A stretch of 64,000 nt of DNA from Flectonema sp. DT1601 (taxonomy: Eukaryota > Euglenozoa > Diplonemea > Diplonemida > Diplonemidae). Below are positions 22,846 through 32,990 of this stretch, piece by piece. The stretch is from contig OZ025866.1 in the NCBI GenBank assembly GCA_964019425.1, positions 310,001 through 374,000 of the forward strand. Direction: 5' to 3'. The notes beneath the pieces were generated by a model. That model saw only the letters and a program-made list of their open reading frames with translations, ran no database searches and was not told the DNA's origin. The position numbers were made by a program, and so were the translations under genes. Every line of letters starts with the position of its first letter. The first letter of the stretch is position 1.

Positions 22846-23982
22846 ATTGACTACTTACCAATCAACTGATCACAGCCATCCTACAGACCAAACTAACGAT
22901 AAGTTATTCCTGTTGAAACTTTCCTTAGAAGAAAGTTATACCAAATTACCCACACAGAAGTAGAAGTATTTACTGGTTTACACTGGTAGGGTTAGGTCAT
23001 TGTATGTCTTAGGATTGGTTACTATTGTCTTTGGACATGTTTTTTTAGTTCAGATGTAGTCTTTTATCAAGCGGCCATCTATCAGCCGCAAGTGTAAGTC
23101 TTCGGGTTGGACTTTTTAGGGCGATCTCACCTCTTGAGGGATGGCTTGCGTCTGGTGACAGGTAAACTTCAAAAAAAAAAAAAAAAAAAAAAGTCAAATT
23201 TTTGTAAGCTAAAAAGTTCGAGTCCTAACTTTTTCTTCCAGAAAATCAGCCGCAAGCCGATTCGAACTCCGCGGTGGAAAACCTTTTTTTTTTTTTATTG
23301 CAAGTTGCGGTGATTTTCGGAAAACTTTTTTTTTTTTATAGTGGAATTCTAAAATTTTCCCTTTGTTCTCTCTCTTTCTCTTTTTTGAACTAGTCAATGT
23401 GAGACCGAAAGAAAAAAACAAAAAAAAAAAAAAAAAAAAAAGGAAGGAAGGAAACCCCACGACATAACTAACAGTTTCCGTAAACCGCCAACTTTAAAAA
23501 AAAAAAATATTTGTCTGAGGATCTCGAGAGGAAAAAGCGTTTTCGTTTTGCGAAAAATTCAAAAAAAAATGTGAGTTATTTAGATTTGTAGTAAATCTTT
23601 TTAAAAACATATGTCACGTTGTGACGTTAGCTGTTTCGAATTAGCGGTTTTTCCCGCAATTTGTGTTTGTGAGATCCGTGTTTTACCTGCGTGGATATTC
23701 AGATTGTTAATTTATTTCGTGTTCCTATCTTGTTTTATGCTCATTAAATACACTTATCGGGAAACTTTTTATTTATTTGTGACTTCCTATGGCTGTATTG
23801 TCTCCTGATGCGAGTTACAATACCGCACTCCCCATCTGGGGATTTGTTACAGCTGCCCGTTTTCGGTTTTTCTTTTTTTTTTTTTTTCTTGCTCTCTCGA
23901 CTTTGTATCAAAAAAAAAAAAAAGCTTGTTAACATAAAACTGAATCCTGTACAGTGAAGTTACTTGACGTTGTTTCTTTTGC

Positions 23983-24092
23983 TGGGAAAGGCAAACACGA
24001 TGTGTAGGGCAGGCCTGACACCTTTAAGTCCGAAGCCCAACCGTTATTTGTTTGTTGTCCTACGAACTTTTTTTTTTTTTTTTTTTTTTTTG
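23983..24092 (+). repeat. Dispersed repeat, copy B
   Basis: The shorter, diverged partner of 22697-22845 in the same orientation, also ending in TTGTTGTCCT plus a long T run. The T-run end resembles a retroposed sequence read from the opposite strand, but no coding content is visible. Confidence 0.5.
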
Positions 24093-25557
24093 CGTGTTTT
24101 GATCTAGGGTAATAAAACTGAATTATTATTTTGTATCATTCTTACCGTTGGCGAGCTTCTGATGGACATTAGAAAAAAGATAAAAAAAAAAAAATCCCTG
24201 AGGGGACAAACAGGCTTCCAGAACTACTGTTTTATGGAACAACAGAACAATTTATTTAATATTTTTTCCTTTACAATCTGATTTTTTTATTTTTTAACAA
24301 TAAGCTCATAACTATTATTACTACCCTACCTGTCAAATCTAAGGGAGGTGTTAGTCAGATATTGTTTGTTCGGCTTGTTGTTGTTGTTGTTGTTGGAATG
24401 ACAAGTTCACTAGTTTCCCATCACTCGCGCTCAATAAGAGCAATCGAGCAGCGAAATTGCTTTTTTGTTTTTGTTTTTGTTTTTGTCATTTTTGCCATCG
24501 CAAGTTAATCCAACAGTTGTGAAAACAACTTCAATACGCTTTTTGTTGTGCGTGTCATAATATCATAATATCACTCACTAAATGAGTGTTTTTTTTTCTT
24601 CTTTTTCCTTCTTTCAGTTTTTGTCTGGTCATCCAAAAATAAAAAAAAATGCGATTCTTTCCTGTAACTTTTTTGTTCGTGTGTAACCCTTTTTTTTTTT
24701 TTTTTTTTTTTTTGTTATAATATTTTATCATTCTTATCTTTTTCATAAAAAATGATAAGGTCGGAGTCGTGAATGGATTATCTTGTTGAATTTCTCTCTT
24801 TTGGCGAGAGAGAAGTTTCAGCACAACAACACAACACACACACCCTGTGAAGTTTTTCCTGGACCAAAAAAAAAAAAAGGTTTTTTTTTTAACTCCCCTT
24901 TATCTTTGCATTAATTAGCAAAAAAGTAGCTAATTATGTAAAGAAAAAGTTGACTACAATTGATGTTGGAGGCTAACTTATTGAGTTTGTATGTTTTTTC
25001 TTTTTTTTATTATTATCGATTTGGTATTTAGCCTCCACCTACTGAGTCAAACGAGAAAACGAGCGTGCCCATTTTTTGTTTCCCCCTCCTCCTCCTCGCT
25101 TTCCTTGCCAAATTCTGTAACCTTTTTGTTTGTGTGTCATTTTTTGAAAGATTCCGTTTTTTTTTTTTTTTTTTTTTTTTTGAAATCGATTTTTTTATTG
25201 ACTTCATCAATGTGAAAAATATTTTAGGTGTGTTCATTATGCCCCGTCAGCCGAAGCTTTAATATAACAATCCTAATGAGATTTTGGGGGTCTACTTACG
25301 TTGCTGTTGTCCTCGTGGCTCTATTGGAGTTAACCCGATGCTCTTTAGTTTGCTTTATCAGCGATGCACAGTACGCAATGCATTTGGACTTCCTTATCTA
25401 TCTATGTAGGAAAAAAAAAAAGAAAGAAAAAAACTGAAAGTCATTTAAACTCATATGAGTAAACCGTTAAAAAAAAAAAAAAAACAATCACAATTATTAA
25501 AAAAAAAAAAAAAACACATAATTCACTCAGAACTAAAGTAAAAAAAAAAAAAAAAAG

Positions 25558-26142
25558 ATGGTAAGAGACTTAGATACTTTACAGAAAGCTAGTCCTCTAT
25601 ACGATCCTGGTGGTGGAAAGAGTGACTATGTTAGATTAAAATGGTACCGTTATCAATTTGACAAGTGGATCAGACCGGTTAGATGGCTTACTGCTGGAGC
25701 GATTATTGGAGGAGGAGTTGTTTATGGATATGAACAATTAACAAAAAGACATTTACGTTCGAAAAGTTTATATCTCAAAAGGGGAGAACAGTATTATCAG
25801 ATTATGGGATACGCTTGGGACCAAGACAGTAAAGACTTTAATATCGTATCGAGACCTTTGTATCACTGCAAGGCTCAACTTGATTCACATGAAGCCTTCC
25901 TAATGATGACAGCGAAGAGTAGTTACTTTCAATCTGTCGCAAGCTATAGTGAGCTTCCATCAAACGCTCAAGACCTGGCATTGTGTGGACCGTTTCAGTA
26001 TGACCCTCATTGGAATTATAAAAGTGTCCCGAGATCGATCGTTAAATCAAAAGCAGCTGAAATACAACCGGCAACGTCAGACATAACTTGTAGTGGTTTT
26101 GGAACATCTAGTCATGAGACTTATAAAAAAAATAAAAAATAA
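25558..26142 (+). CDS. Small protein with one membrane segment, 194 aa
   Basis: The ATG directly follows a long A run, as at several other starts here. The N-terminal 35 residues are charged. One glycine-rich membrane segment follows (WLTAGAIIGGGVVYGYEQL, about residues 43-61), then a soluble domain with GEQYYQIMGYAWDQDS and SRPLYHCKAQLDSHEAF. That pattern weakly recalls the small bacterial DUF1653 fold (Y-x-V...A...VVYR-x-LY), but this may be chance. The size and the single N-proximal helix would also suit an organelle inner-membrane subunit. No firm function. Confidence 0.65.
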   Translation: MVRDLDTLQKASPLYDPGGGKSDYVRLKWYRYQFDKWIRPVRWLTAGAIIGGGVVYGYEQLTKRHLRSKSLYLKRGEQYYQIMGYAWDQDSKDFNIVSRPLYHCKAQLDSHEAFLMMTAKSSYFQSVASYSELPSNAQDLALCGPFQYDPHWNYKSVPRSIVKSKAAEIQPATSDITCSGFGTSSHETYKKNKK

Positions 26143-26365
26143 ATAAAACCAATTTACATATAAAAAGGGTGCCTGTGGATCACCTCAAGCTTGTTTCACT
26201 ACTATGGGAAAAAAAAACCATTCAGATAAAAAAAAAATCCTTAATTATGTTGTTGATCACAGACAGTATTACTGACGGCACATGGAAAAATAAATAATAT
26301 TTTGAAAATAAAATAAATAAAACGGCTCTTAATCTGAATAAGTTTTCTTCTCTGACTTCATCGGT

Positions 26366-26401
<36 letters not shown>

Positions 26402-26640
26402 ACCAGAGCGTATCACACTGTTGATACAAAAAATCGTTTCCAATTTATATATTTTTTTTTAAAATTTTTTTTTCATATTATGTACCTTTTATTGTCTATT
26501 TTTTTACTACCCTCATCACATAAGAATGAGTTGTAAAAGAGATATGTTGACAATTCAATATGTTGTATTTCGAATTGGCATACATCAACTAATTAAAAGT
26601 CTTATTTATTTTCACCAGTTCCCTCCTCAATCTGTACAGC

Positions 26641-26733
26641 ATGAGTTTATCAGAGAGAATGCGTCAGGAGGAGTCTGAAAAGTCATTAGCAGCAGAGAAG
26701 AAGAAGAAAGAAAACGAGCGAATGGAAAAATAA
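26641..26733 (+). pseudogene. Truncated 5' copy 1 of the CCCH gene
   Basis: Starts MSLSERMRQEESEKS exactly as the intact gene at 27516, but after ERME runs into the next tandem unit and stops after 30 residues (EK, then TAA). It could act as an upstream reading frame if transcription or trans-splicing begins at its own acceptor. Confidence 0.9.
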
Positions 26734-27075
26734 ATAATATTTTGAACATAAAATAAATAAAACGGCTCTTAATCTGAATAAGTTTTCTTCTCTGACTTCA
26801 TCGGTGCAAAAAAAAAAAAAAAAAAAAAAAAAAATCAACCAGAGCGTATCACACTGTTGATACAAAAAATCGTTTCCAATTTATATTTTTTTTAAAAATT
26901 TTTTTTTCATATTATGTACCTTTTATTGTCTATTTTTTTTACTACCCTCATCACATAAGAATGAGTTGTAAAAGAGATATGTTGACAATTCAATATGTTG
27001 TATTTCAAATTGGCATACATCAACTAATTAAAAGTCTTATTTATTTTCACCAGTTCCCTCCTCAATCTGTACAGC

Positions 27076-27168
27076 ATGAGTTTATCAGAGAGAATGCGTC
27101 AGGAGGAGTCTGAAAAGTCATTAGCAGCAGAGAAGAAGAAGAAAGAAAACGAGCGAATGGAAAAATAA
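27076..27168 (+). pseudogene. Truncated 5' copy 2 of the CCCH gene
   Basis: Same 30-residue truncated frame as at 26641, in the second tandem unit, 440 bp before the intact start. Its acceptor-like CACCAG and 5' flank are also duplicated. Confidence 0.9.
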
Positions 27169-27515
27169 ATAATATTTTGAAAATAAAATAAATAAAACGG
27201 CTCTTAATCTGAATAAGTTTTCTTCTCTGACTTCATCGGTGCAAAAAAAAAAAAAAAAAAAAAAAAAAAATAAATCAACCAGAGCGTATCACACTGTTGA
27301 TACAAAAAATCGTTTCCAATTTATATATTTTTTTTAAAATTTTTTTTCATATTATGTACCTTTTATTGTCTATTTTTTTTACTACCCTCATCACATAAGA
27401 ATGAGTTGTAAAAGAGATATGTTGACAATTCAGTATGTTGTATTTCAAATTGGCATACATCAACTAATTAAAAGTCTTATTTATTTTCACCAGTTCCCTC
27501 CTCAATCTGTACAGC

Positions 27516-28366
27516 ATGAGTTTATCAGAGAGAATGCGTCAGGAGGAGTCTGAAAAGTCATTAGCAGCAGAGAAGAAGAAGAAAGAAAACGAGCGAATGG
27601 AAGCTATGGCTAGAAAGTTAATGGAGGCACAAGAATCCATTGATGGTACAAAAAAGGAAAATAAAAAACGATTGTTGGAAGCAGAACGTGAAGAGAGAAA
27701 GAAATTTCAAGATGCTGCAGAAAGAGAAACTCAAAACGAGGAACACAGTAGACTAAAACGATCAAAAATAGAAGAAAATGAACGCAGTATTAAAGAAAAG
27801 AACTTCGAAGAGTTGGTAAGGAAGAGACAGCGTTGGGTATCTACTCACTTACACATTCTATGGGATGGGGTGGGGTGGGGTGGGGGGGTAGGGATGGTAT
27901 TGGGAAGGGGTGACATTTACACAAAAAAAAAAAAAAAAAAAAACTAATATTGTACTGCGGTCAATGTTATTTCAGTCAACACGAACCCCCCCTCATCAAC
28001 ACGAACCCCTTTGGTCACTGTATTTAAAACTAATGTTACAACACAGTTGTAATTTTTTACAAAATCCAACATACAACCCCCCCTCATCAAAGCTAACAAC
28101 TAATCTTCTCAATCCACAGGAGGACAAGAAACCGCGAAACAAGTTCTGCAACGACTGGAAGAAGGCCGCATGTGAAAAGGGAGACGGATGCAGGTACCGA
28201 CACGAACCTAAGGATCACCCAAGATTTCAGGTAACTTGCTAATTATAAATTTAAATACCATTCACTCTCTCTATTATAAACAAAAAAATCCTAACAGGCT
28301 TACGTACAAAAATACGGAGCACCTCCGCTCAGTATTGTTCATTTTCAACAATTTGAAGGGGTCTGA
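27516..28366 (+). CDS. Coiled-coil protein with one CCCH zinc finger
   Basis: Exons are 27516-27815 (or to 27836: both GTAAGG and GTATCT donors are in phase 0), 28120-28230 and 28298-28366, giving about 159 or 166 residues. Residues 1-100 are a highly charged helix rich in Lys, Glu and Arg (EAEREERKKFQDAAERE). Exon 2 encodes KFCNDWKKAACEKGDGCRYRH, a C-x7-C-x5-C-x3-H zinc finger of the kind that binds AU-rich RNA or acts in mRNA processing; euglenozoans use many such proteins for post-transcriptional control. Intron 1 (304 nt) holds a G-rich tract. The protein ends GAPPLSIVHFQQFEGV. The start is shared with two truncated tandem copies upstream. Confidence 0.75.
27862..27910 (+). other. G-quadruplex-capable tract in intron 1
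   Basis: At least six runs of three or more G separated by one to a few bases lie within the first intron of the CCCH gene. Two C-rich segments with a shared CCCCCCTCATCAA follow about 75 and 170 nt later in the same intron, so the intron RNA could form either a G-quadruplex or a long G-C hairpin. Confidence 0.7.
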
Positions 28367-28642
28367 AAACACTTGACTACGTCTCAAACTGGTCAATACT
28401 AAGAAGTGATCTACTTCTTCAGACACTAGTTGACTTTCCCAGTCAAACAACTGTTGTCGGGGGTCACGTTGTCGTTGAGCAACAACCAGAAGTACAGCAC
28501 CCGCAGATGGATTCAAGCAATTCAAAGCAAAAAGTGTCTTCAGTACATTTTATTATTGTTTACGACTTTATAATATTATTTTATTATTAACATCTCTGAA
28601 CAGTTTTAACTTCCTTAAAAAAAACCAAAAAAAACCCAAAAC

Positions 28643-31600
28643 ATGATTAAGGAAGGAATCCCACTGCTATTGCTGTCACTCGCCCGTGGAGCTGATTGTT
28701 TTCAAGATCCTGCTGGCGCAGGGTATGTTGAGAACTGGAGAGCCTGCCCGACTGCTGATCAGACCGACGGGTTCAAGACGCTGTTGATCTCCTCTGCGGT
28801 AACTTCTGACGGATCACCCGGTATGAACAGCTGTAACACTCGATGTGAAATCGGGAGTCCGGTTCCAGTTTGCGACAACCAACCGAACGCCCTGCTGGTG
28901 TCGCAGTGGCAGACGGATGGAAAGAAAGTCATCTTAGAATTCGGTGATGGCGGAATGGACGGCTCCGGGTCGCGACGGGGCAAAAGTGGTGGTGGTGGAG
29001 ACGACTGCTGGGAATATTGCTTTGGAAAGGAAGGGTTTGTAGCCAAGCAACTTATTGATATCATACTCAGCCAAGGATTTGATGGAATTGACGTGGACTT
29101 CAACTACCAGTCGACGGATCCCCGAAGAGATGCGAAGGGACAGTTGTTCGTACACGGCCTGACACAGAAGCTCTTGCAGCAGCTGCCCGCTGACAAAGTG
29201 CTCTCGCACGGCATGTTGGCGAAGCCGTTCCCTGCACCGACCGACCCGACGACACCGTCTGCGCCTTCGATTTCCGGAAATCGTTGGAGAAGACCTCCTT
29301 CATGGAGAAAACCTCCTTCCCGCCGGCCTGGGAAACCCGGCTGCGTTCCAACTCCACCGCCATGCACACCGACTCCACAGCCGACTGCAGCCACGCCACA
29401 ACCGACTACAGCCACGCCACAGCCGACCACAGCCACGCCGCAGCCGACTGCAGCCACGCCACAACCGACGCCACAGCCAACTACAGCCACGCCGCAGCCG
29501 ACCACAGCCACACCGGAACCCACTCCGCAACCCCAGCCGCCAACCGCTGTGCCGACATCCGTGCCGACTTCCGTACCTCCAACGGTACCGAGCACCCCGC
29601 AGCCAACCACAGCCACTCCCACTCCTCAAACTACACCGCTGCCGACTACAACTTCTCCGCAAACAACTTCGCAGCCGACTTCCCAACCACCGAGCACCCC
29701 TCAGCCAACAACTGCACCGCAACCGCCTACTGTACAGCCAACAACTTCGCCAGCACCCCAGCCACCAATCGTAGTGACTCCGCAACCGACACCTGTACCG
29801 ACATCTCCGCCGACAACTGCACAACCACCGCCTTCGGAAACACAATCGCCACCTGCACCGACACCGCAACCTGAAGAAGGTGAGTCACCTACTCCACAGC
29901 CAGATGGTGAGTCACCTACTCCGCAGCCAGAAGAAGGTGGCGAACCAACTCCACAGCCGGAAGAAGGCGGCGTACCCACTCCGCAACCTGAAGAGGGAGA
30001 GTCACCAACTCCACAACCAGAGGGAGAGTCGCCAACTCCGCAGCCAGAAGAAGGTGGCGAACCAACTCCGCAGCCAGAAGAAGGTGGCGTACCGACCCCG
30101 CAGCCGGAAGAAGGCGAATCACCAACTCCACAGCCAGAAGAAGGTGGCGGGCCAACTCCACAACCGGAAGAAGGTGGCGTACCGACTCCACAGCCAGAAG
30201 AAGGTGGCGGGCCAACTCCACAACCGGAAGAAGGTGGCGTACCGACTCCACAGCCAGAAGAAGGTGGCGGGCCAACTCCACAACCAGAAGAAGGTGGCGT
30301 ACCGACTCCGCAGCCAGAAGAAGGGGAATCACCAACTCCACAGCCAGAAGAAGGTGGCGGGCCAACTCCACAACCGGAAGAAGGTGGCGTACCGACTCCA
30401 CAGCCAGAAGAAGGTGGCGGGCCAACTCCACAACCGGAAGAAGGTGGCGTACCGACTCCACAGCCAGAAGAAGGTGGCGGGCCAACTCCACAACCAGAAG
30501 AAGGTGGCGTACCGACTCCGCAGCCAGAAGAAGGGGAATCACCAACTCCACAGCCTGAAGAAGAGGGGGGAGAGTCACCAACACCGCAGCCAGAAGAAGA
30601 AGGCGAAGAAGGTGGGCCAACGCCGCAACCCGAGGAAGGAGGAGAAACACCGACTCCACAACCTGAAGAGGAAGGCGAAGAAGGTGGACCAACACCGCAA
30701 CCAGAAGAGGGTGAAGAAGGTGGGCCAACTCCACAACCTGAAGAAGGAGAGGAGGGAGGACCGTTTCCGGGAGAAGGAGAAGGAGAAAGAATCAACAGCT
30801 GCGGTGAGACCATCTCAGAGTGGGGACACTGCATTGCTGCACCACACTGCTGCTCTGAAGGTCTGAAGTGTTTTCAGAGACGCACTCGATCGGCAAGGTG
30901 TGTGAAGGCTTGTGATGGCGAAGGGTGCAGGGAAATCGGAGCTGGCAGTACTCCAGTGTTGGGAAGAGAATTGGGTGAGAAGGCACCGGTTTGCGGAAAG
31001 TGCGAAAGCTGGCAGAAGGGAGGTGCTTACTGTACTGGGGCGGGGAAGGGTGCAAAAGACGTGTGCAGCGCGATTCCGAAGTCGGGAAGCTGTTCTGCTG
31101 GCAAGACGAAGTGCTTTCGGGGTGCGGGCGGGGCTTCGAGGGCGAGGAAATTGGTGCGGTTGGTGTTGAGAAGGGGAATGCGTTCGTTTGTGAAGAAGGA
31201 CTTCAGAAACATGCTGCAGGGGTTGTTTGAGCTCGAGGCAGAGATATCGTTCAAATTCATCTGTCCGAGCAGCGCGTGTCCGGGAGGGATCTGCGGTGGA
31301 GATTCTTCTTCGAAGTGTTTGAAGCTCGACGGCACCGATTCGAGGAAAGCTGCTGCCCTGGGAAATGATGGAAAGGAAGCAGGAAGTGTTGTTGCCTTTG
31401 AGATCGAAGGGGGAAGCGACAGGGAACTGGTCCGCGCTTTCAACAAGAAGCAACTTCCCGGAGTCGTAGCGATGCACGAGGAGTGGCGGGGAGCTGCAGC
31501 TGGGGATGATGAAACTGCGATGACGGGGACCGAGGGCAGCAAAAACACGGAAAAGGATGAGAAGAACAAGAGCATCCTTCCTTTCTTAATTGGAGCAGTG

Positions 31601-31789
31601 TCTGCCGTTGTTGGGTGTGTGTTGATAGCTGTTGCCGCTGTGTTCTACAGACGGCCGAGGTCGGGAGGTGACGACGATTTCTGTGCTGGTGACCGAGGTA
31701 TTGACATGACTTCCCTGACGACGATGGACCATCCCGCCGTAGGCAACAACGAAGAGAAGAAGGACTTCGTGTCCGAGTTGCGTATTTGA
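28643..31789 (+). CDS. GH18-like (inactive) mucin-type surface protein
   Basis: An intronless frame of 1048 residues, visibly richer in G and C than its neighbours. A signal peptide (IPLLLLSLARGADC) is followed by part of a GH18 chitinase-like domain (about 20-195): LLISSAV, KKVILEFGDGG and GFDGIDVDFNY, where the GH18 active-site signature DGxDxDxE has Asn in place of the catalytic Glu. The domain stops soon after, so only about half a barrel is present. Next come a Thr/Pro-rich stretch and a PTPQPEEGG stalk (to about 710), a Cys-rich block (CGETISEWGHC... CCSEGLKC, loosely like CBM1 modules), a transmembrane helix (ILPFLIGAVSAVVGCVLIAV, about 975-1000) and a short tail. Probably a glycosylated surface lectin or spacer; no catalysis expected. 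The base composition could reflect transfer or different codon selection. Confidence 0.75.
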   Translation: MIKEGIPLLLLSLARGADCFQDPAGAGYVENWRACPTADQTDGFKTLLISSAVTSDGSPGMNSCNTRCEIGSPVPVCDNQPNALLVSQWQTDGKKVILEFGDGGMDGSGSRRGKSGGGGDDCWEYCFGKEGFVAKQLIDIILSQGFDGIDVDFNYQSTDPRRDAKGQLFVHGLTQKLLQQLPADKVLSHGMLAKPFPAPTDPTTPSAPSISGNRWRRPPSWRKPPSRRPGKPGCVPTPPPCTPTPQPTAATPQPTTATPQPTTATPQPTAATPQPTPQPTTATPQPTTATPEPTPQPQPPTAVPTSVPTSVPPTVPSTPQPTTATPTPQTTPLPTTTSPQTTSQPTSQPPSTPQPTTAPQPPTVQPTTSPAPQPPIVVTPQPTPVPTSPPTTAQPPPSETQSPPAPTPQPEEGESPTPQPDGESPTPQPEEGGEPTPQPEEGGVPTPQPEEGESPTPQPEGESPTPQPEEGGEPTPQPEEGGVPTPQPEEGESPTPQPEEGGGPTPQPEEGGVPTPQPEEGGGPTPQPEEGGVPTPQPEEGGGPTPQPEEGGVPTPQPEEGESPTPQPEEGGGPTPQPEEGGVPTPQPEEGGGPTPQPEEGGVPTPQPEEGGGPTPQPEEGGVPTPQPEEGESPTPQPEEEGGESPTPQPEEEGEEGGPTPQPEEGGETPTPQPEEEGEEGGPTPQPEEGEEGGPTPQPEEGEEGGPFPGEGEGERINSCGETISEWGHCIAAPHCCSEGLKCFQRRTRSARCVKACDGEGCREIGAGSTPVLGRELGEKAPVCGKCESWQKGGAYCTGAGKGAKDVCSAIPKSGSCSAGKTKCFRGAGGASRARKLVRLVLRRGMRSFVKKDFRNMLQGLFELEAEISFKFICPSSACPGGICGGDSSSKCLKLDGTDSRKAAALGNDGKEAGSVVAFEIEGGSDRELVRAFNKKQLPGVVAMHEEWRGAAAGDDETAMTGTEGSKNTEKDEKNKSILPFLIGAVSAVVGCVLIAVAAVFYRRPRSGGDDDFCAGDRGIDMTSLTTMDHPAVGNNEEKKDFVSELRI
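29880..30770 (+). repeat. 30-bp tandem repeat encoding PTPQPEEGG[G/V/E]
   Basis: A ten-residue unit repeated in frame. A seven-unit block of 210 bp is itself duplicated almost exactly (30121-30330 and 30331-30540, each ending GAAGGGGAATC). Glu-rich alternation with Pro and Thr suggests an extended, O-glycosylatable stalk whose length can change by unequal exchange. Confidence 0.95.
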
Positions 31790-32411
31790 TCAAACACCAG
31801 CAATTCCTGTTTCTTTCAGTCGGCATGCCGACCTTTAGCATCAGGATGAGGATTAGCTGTAAACAGGGTTCCCTTTGTTGGGTTGTGTCATTCCTTTTCT
31901 TTCAGCGAAATGTTCTTATATTCTTATTCTTATATTTATTTGATTTGATTTATTTTTTGTCTTCCGATGTTTCTTGCGGAAGCCCGTTCCCGCTTTTTTT
32001 TTTTTTTTTTTTTTTTTTTTTGAATTTGTTTTTCCTCTCTTCGTTAATCCTTAACTATATATATAACAACACCCCTTTCCTCTGAGGAAGGGGGGAGATG
32101 GAAATATTATTATTATATTGGTCTGGAAAGGACCTGTTTTCATCTTTTTCTCTCTATTCTTGTTCTTTTATATAATTTTATTCTTTCATTTTCCACTGTT
32201 TTCTGAACCACTCACGCTTTGGTTCTGTATTTCTCCTCTGACAGGAGAGGGGGGAGAGAGAGAGAGAAAGAGAGAAAGTGGATCGTTTGTTTGTCTGTCC
32301 CACTGTTTTTGTTGGCGACACGTACTTCCAATCGATTTGTCTTTTTTTTTTTTTTTTTTGTGGTTGAAAACCACACCGTTAACTACACCACAAAATACCC
32401 TTTTATTTCCA

Positions 32412-32487
32412 AGCCCCCCTTAAAAGTGGGAGATATTACCCTGTTGGCAGTGATGAGAGGTGTCCCCTCTTGGGCTTACAATTATTC
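32412..32487 (+). repeat. Direct repeat, copy 1
   Basis: Nearly identical to 32772-32846 over about 73 bases (core AAAAGTGGGAGATATTACCC, then GTTGGCAGTGATGAGAGG), with one substitution and a small C-run difference. Similarity resumes after a pyrimidine insertion (CTTCCTCTCT then ATTATTATT). The unit's identity is unknown. Confidence 0.9.
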
Positions 32488-32771
32488 TTTTTTTTTCTTT
32501 CTTTTCTTTTTCCACTTTTCTTCCTCTCTCTATTATTATTGTTATTTTGGCCAAGGCCTGGTTGTGTATTTTCTTTTTTGTGAATGGGACTTGTTGTTTC
32601 TCCTAAAAAAAGAAAACAGCCAATGGAAGTTTTGTGTTTTATGTGAATTCAGATCATCGTTGATTCTTTTTGTTCTTTTTTTGACAGGAAATTGCTGTGC
32701 GCACTCTCAGTTCACATTATAAGGGTGTCGTTTACTTCGGAGGGTCTGGTGGTGTTGTGGCCAACTCGGGC

Positions 32772-32846
32772 AGCCCTTAAAAGTGGGAGATATTACCCTG
32801 TTGGCAGTGATGAGAGGTGTTCCCTCTTGGGCTTACAATTATTTCT
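32772..32846 (+). repeat. Direct repeat, copy 2
   Basis: Second copy of the 32412 repeat, 360 bp downstream and about 145 bp before the RIC1 start, so it may lie in that gene's 5' flank. Confidence 0.9.
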
Positions 32847-32990
32847 TCCTCTCTCCATTATTATTATTTATTGTTTTTGAATTGTTTCACTGAAATTTAT
32901 ATAAAATATCTTTTTAAAAATCAAAAGTCTGCTGTAAAAAAGAATATGAACTGGTAAGAAGAAAAAAAATTAATTTTGTGAGTCGACGAG

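Larger units (their letters stand above)
21030..25557. other. Large gene-poor intergenic region
   Basis: 4.5 kb without a convincing gene. It consists of homopolymer tracts broken by short complex islands. Supported contents are a hAT-like transposase scrap (minus strand, 22240-22410) and two copies of a dispersed repeat (22697-22845 and 23983-24092). GTT and TTTTTG microsatellites lie near 24380 and 24465. Other islands (22860-23160, 24100-24240, 25230-25400) show nothing recognisable. Confidence 0.6.
26286..27600 (+). repeat. Three tandem copies (435-440 bp) of a gene 5' end
   Basis: Units are about 26286-26725, 26726-27160 and 27161-27600. Each contains the AAAAATAAATAATATTTTGA start, a long A run, the acceptor-like TTTATTTTCACCAG and the first 28 codons of the CCCH gene up to ATGGAA. 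Copies differ by a few substitutions and A-run lengths, so the event is recent. The hexamer ATGGAA occurs at the outer left edge (26282-26287) and in the intact gene (27597-27602), which fits duplication by microhomology. Only the third unit continues into a full gene. Confidence 0.95.
31790..32990. other. Intergenic with short hairpins and a direct repeat
   Basis: No gene seen. CCCCTTTCCTC-TGA-GGAAGGGG near 32072-32093 and CTCCT-CTGAC-AGGAG near 32234 can fold into hairpins; the first may mark the 3' end of the GH18-like transcript. A direct repeat of about 75 bp is annotated separately. Long T runs lie near 32000 and 32340. Confidence 0.6.

Noticed and set aside
23240-23275. tRNA-like T-loop (GATTCGAAC) in a complex island
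   Set aside because: The flanking five bases do not pair and no acceptor, D or anticodon arms can be drawn.
29701-30834. Long minus-strand frame rich in Cys-Gly-Val-Gly and similar overlapping frames
   Set aside because: They are shadows of the in-frame 30-bp repeat of the GH18-like gene; any repeat with a length divisible by three leaves other frames open.
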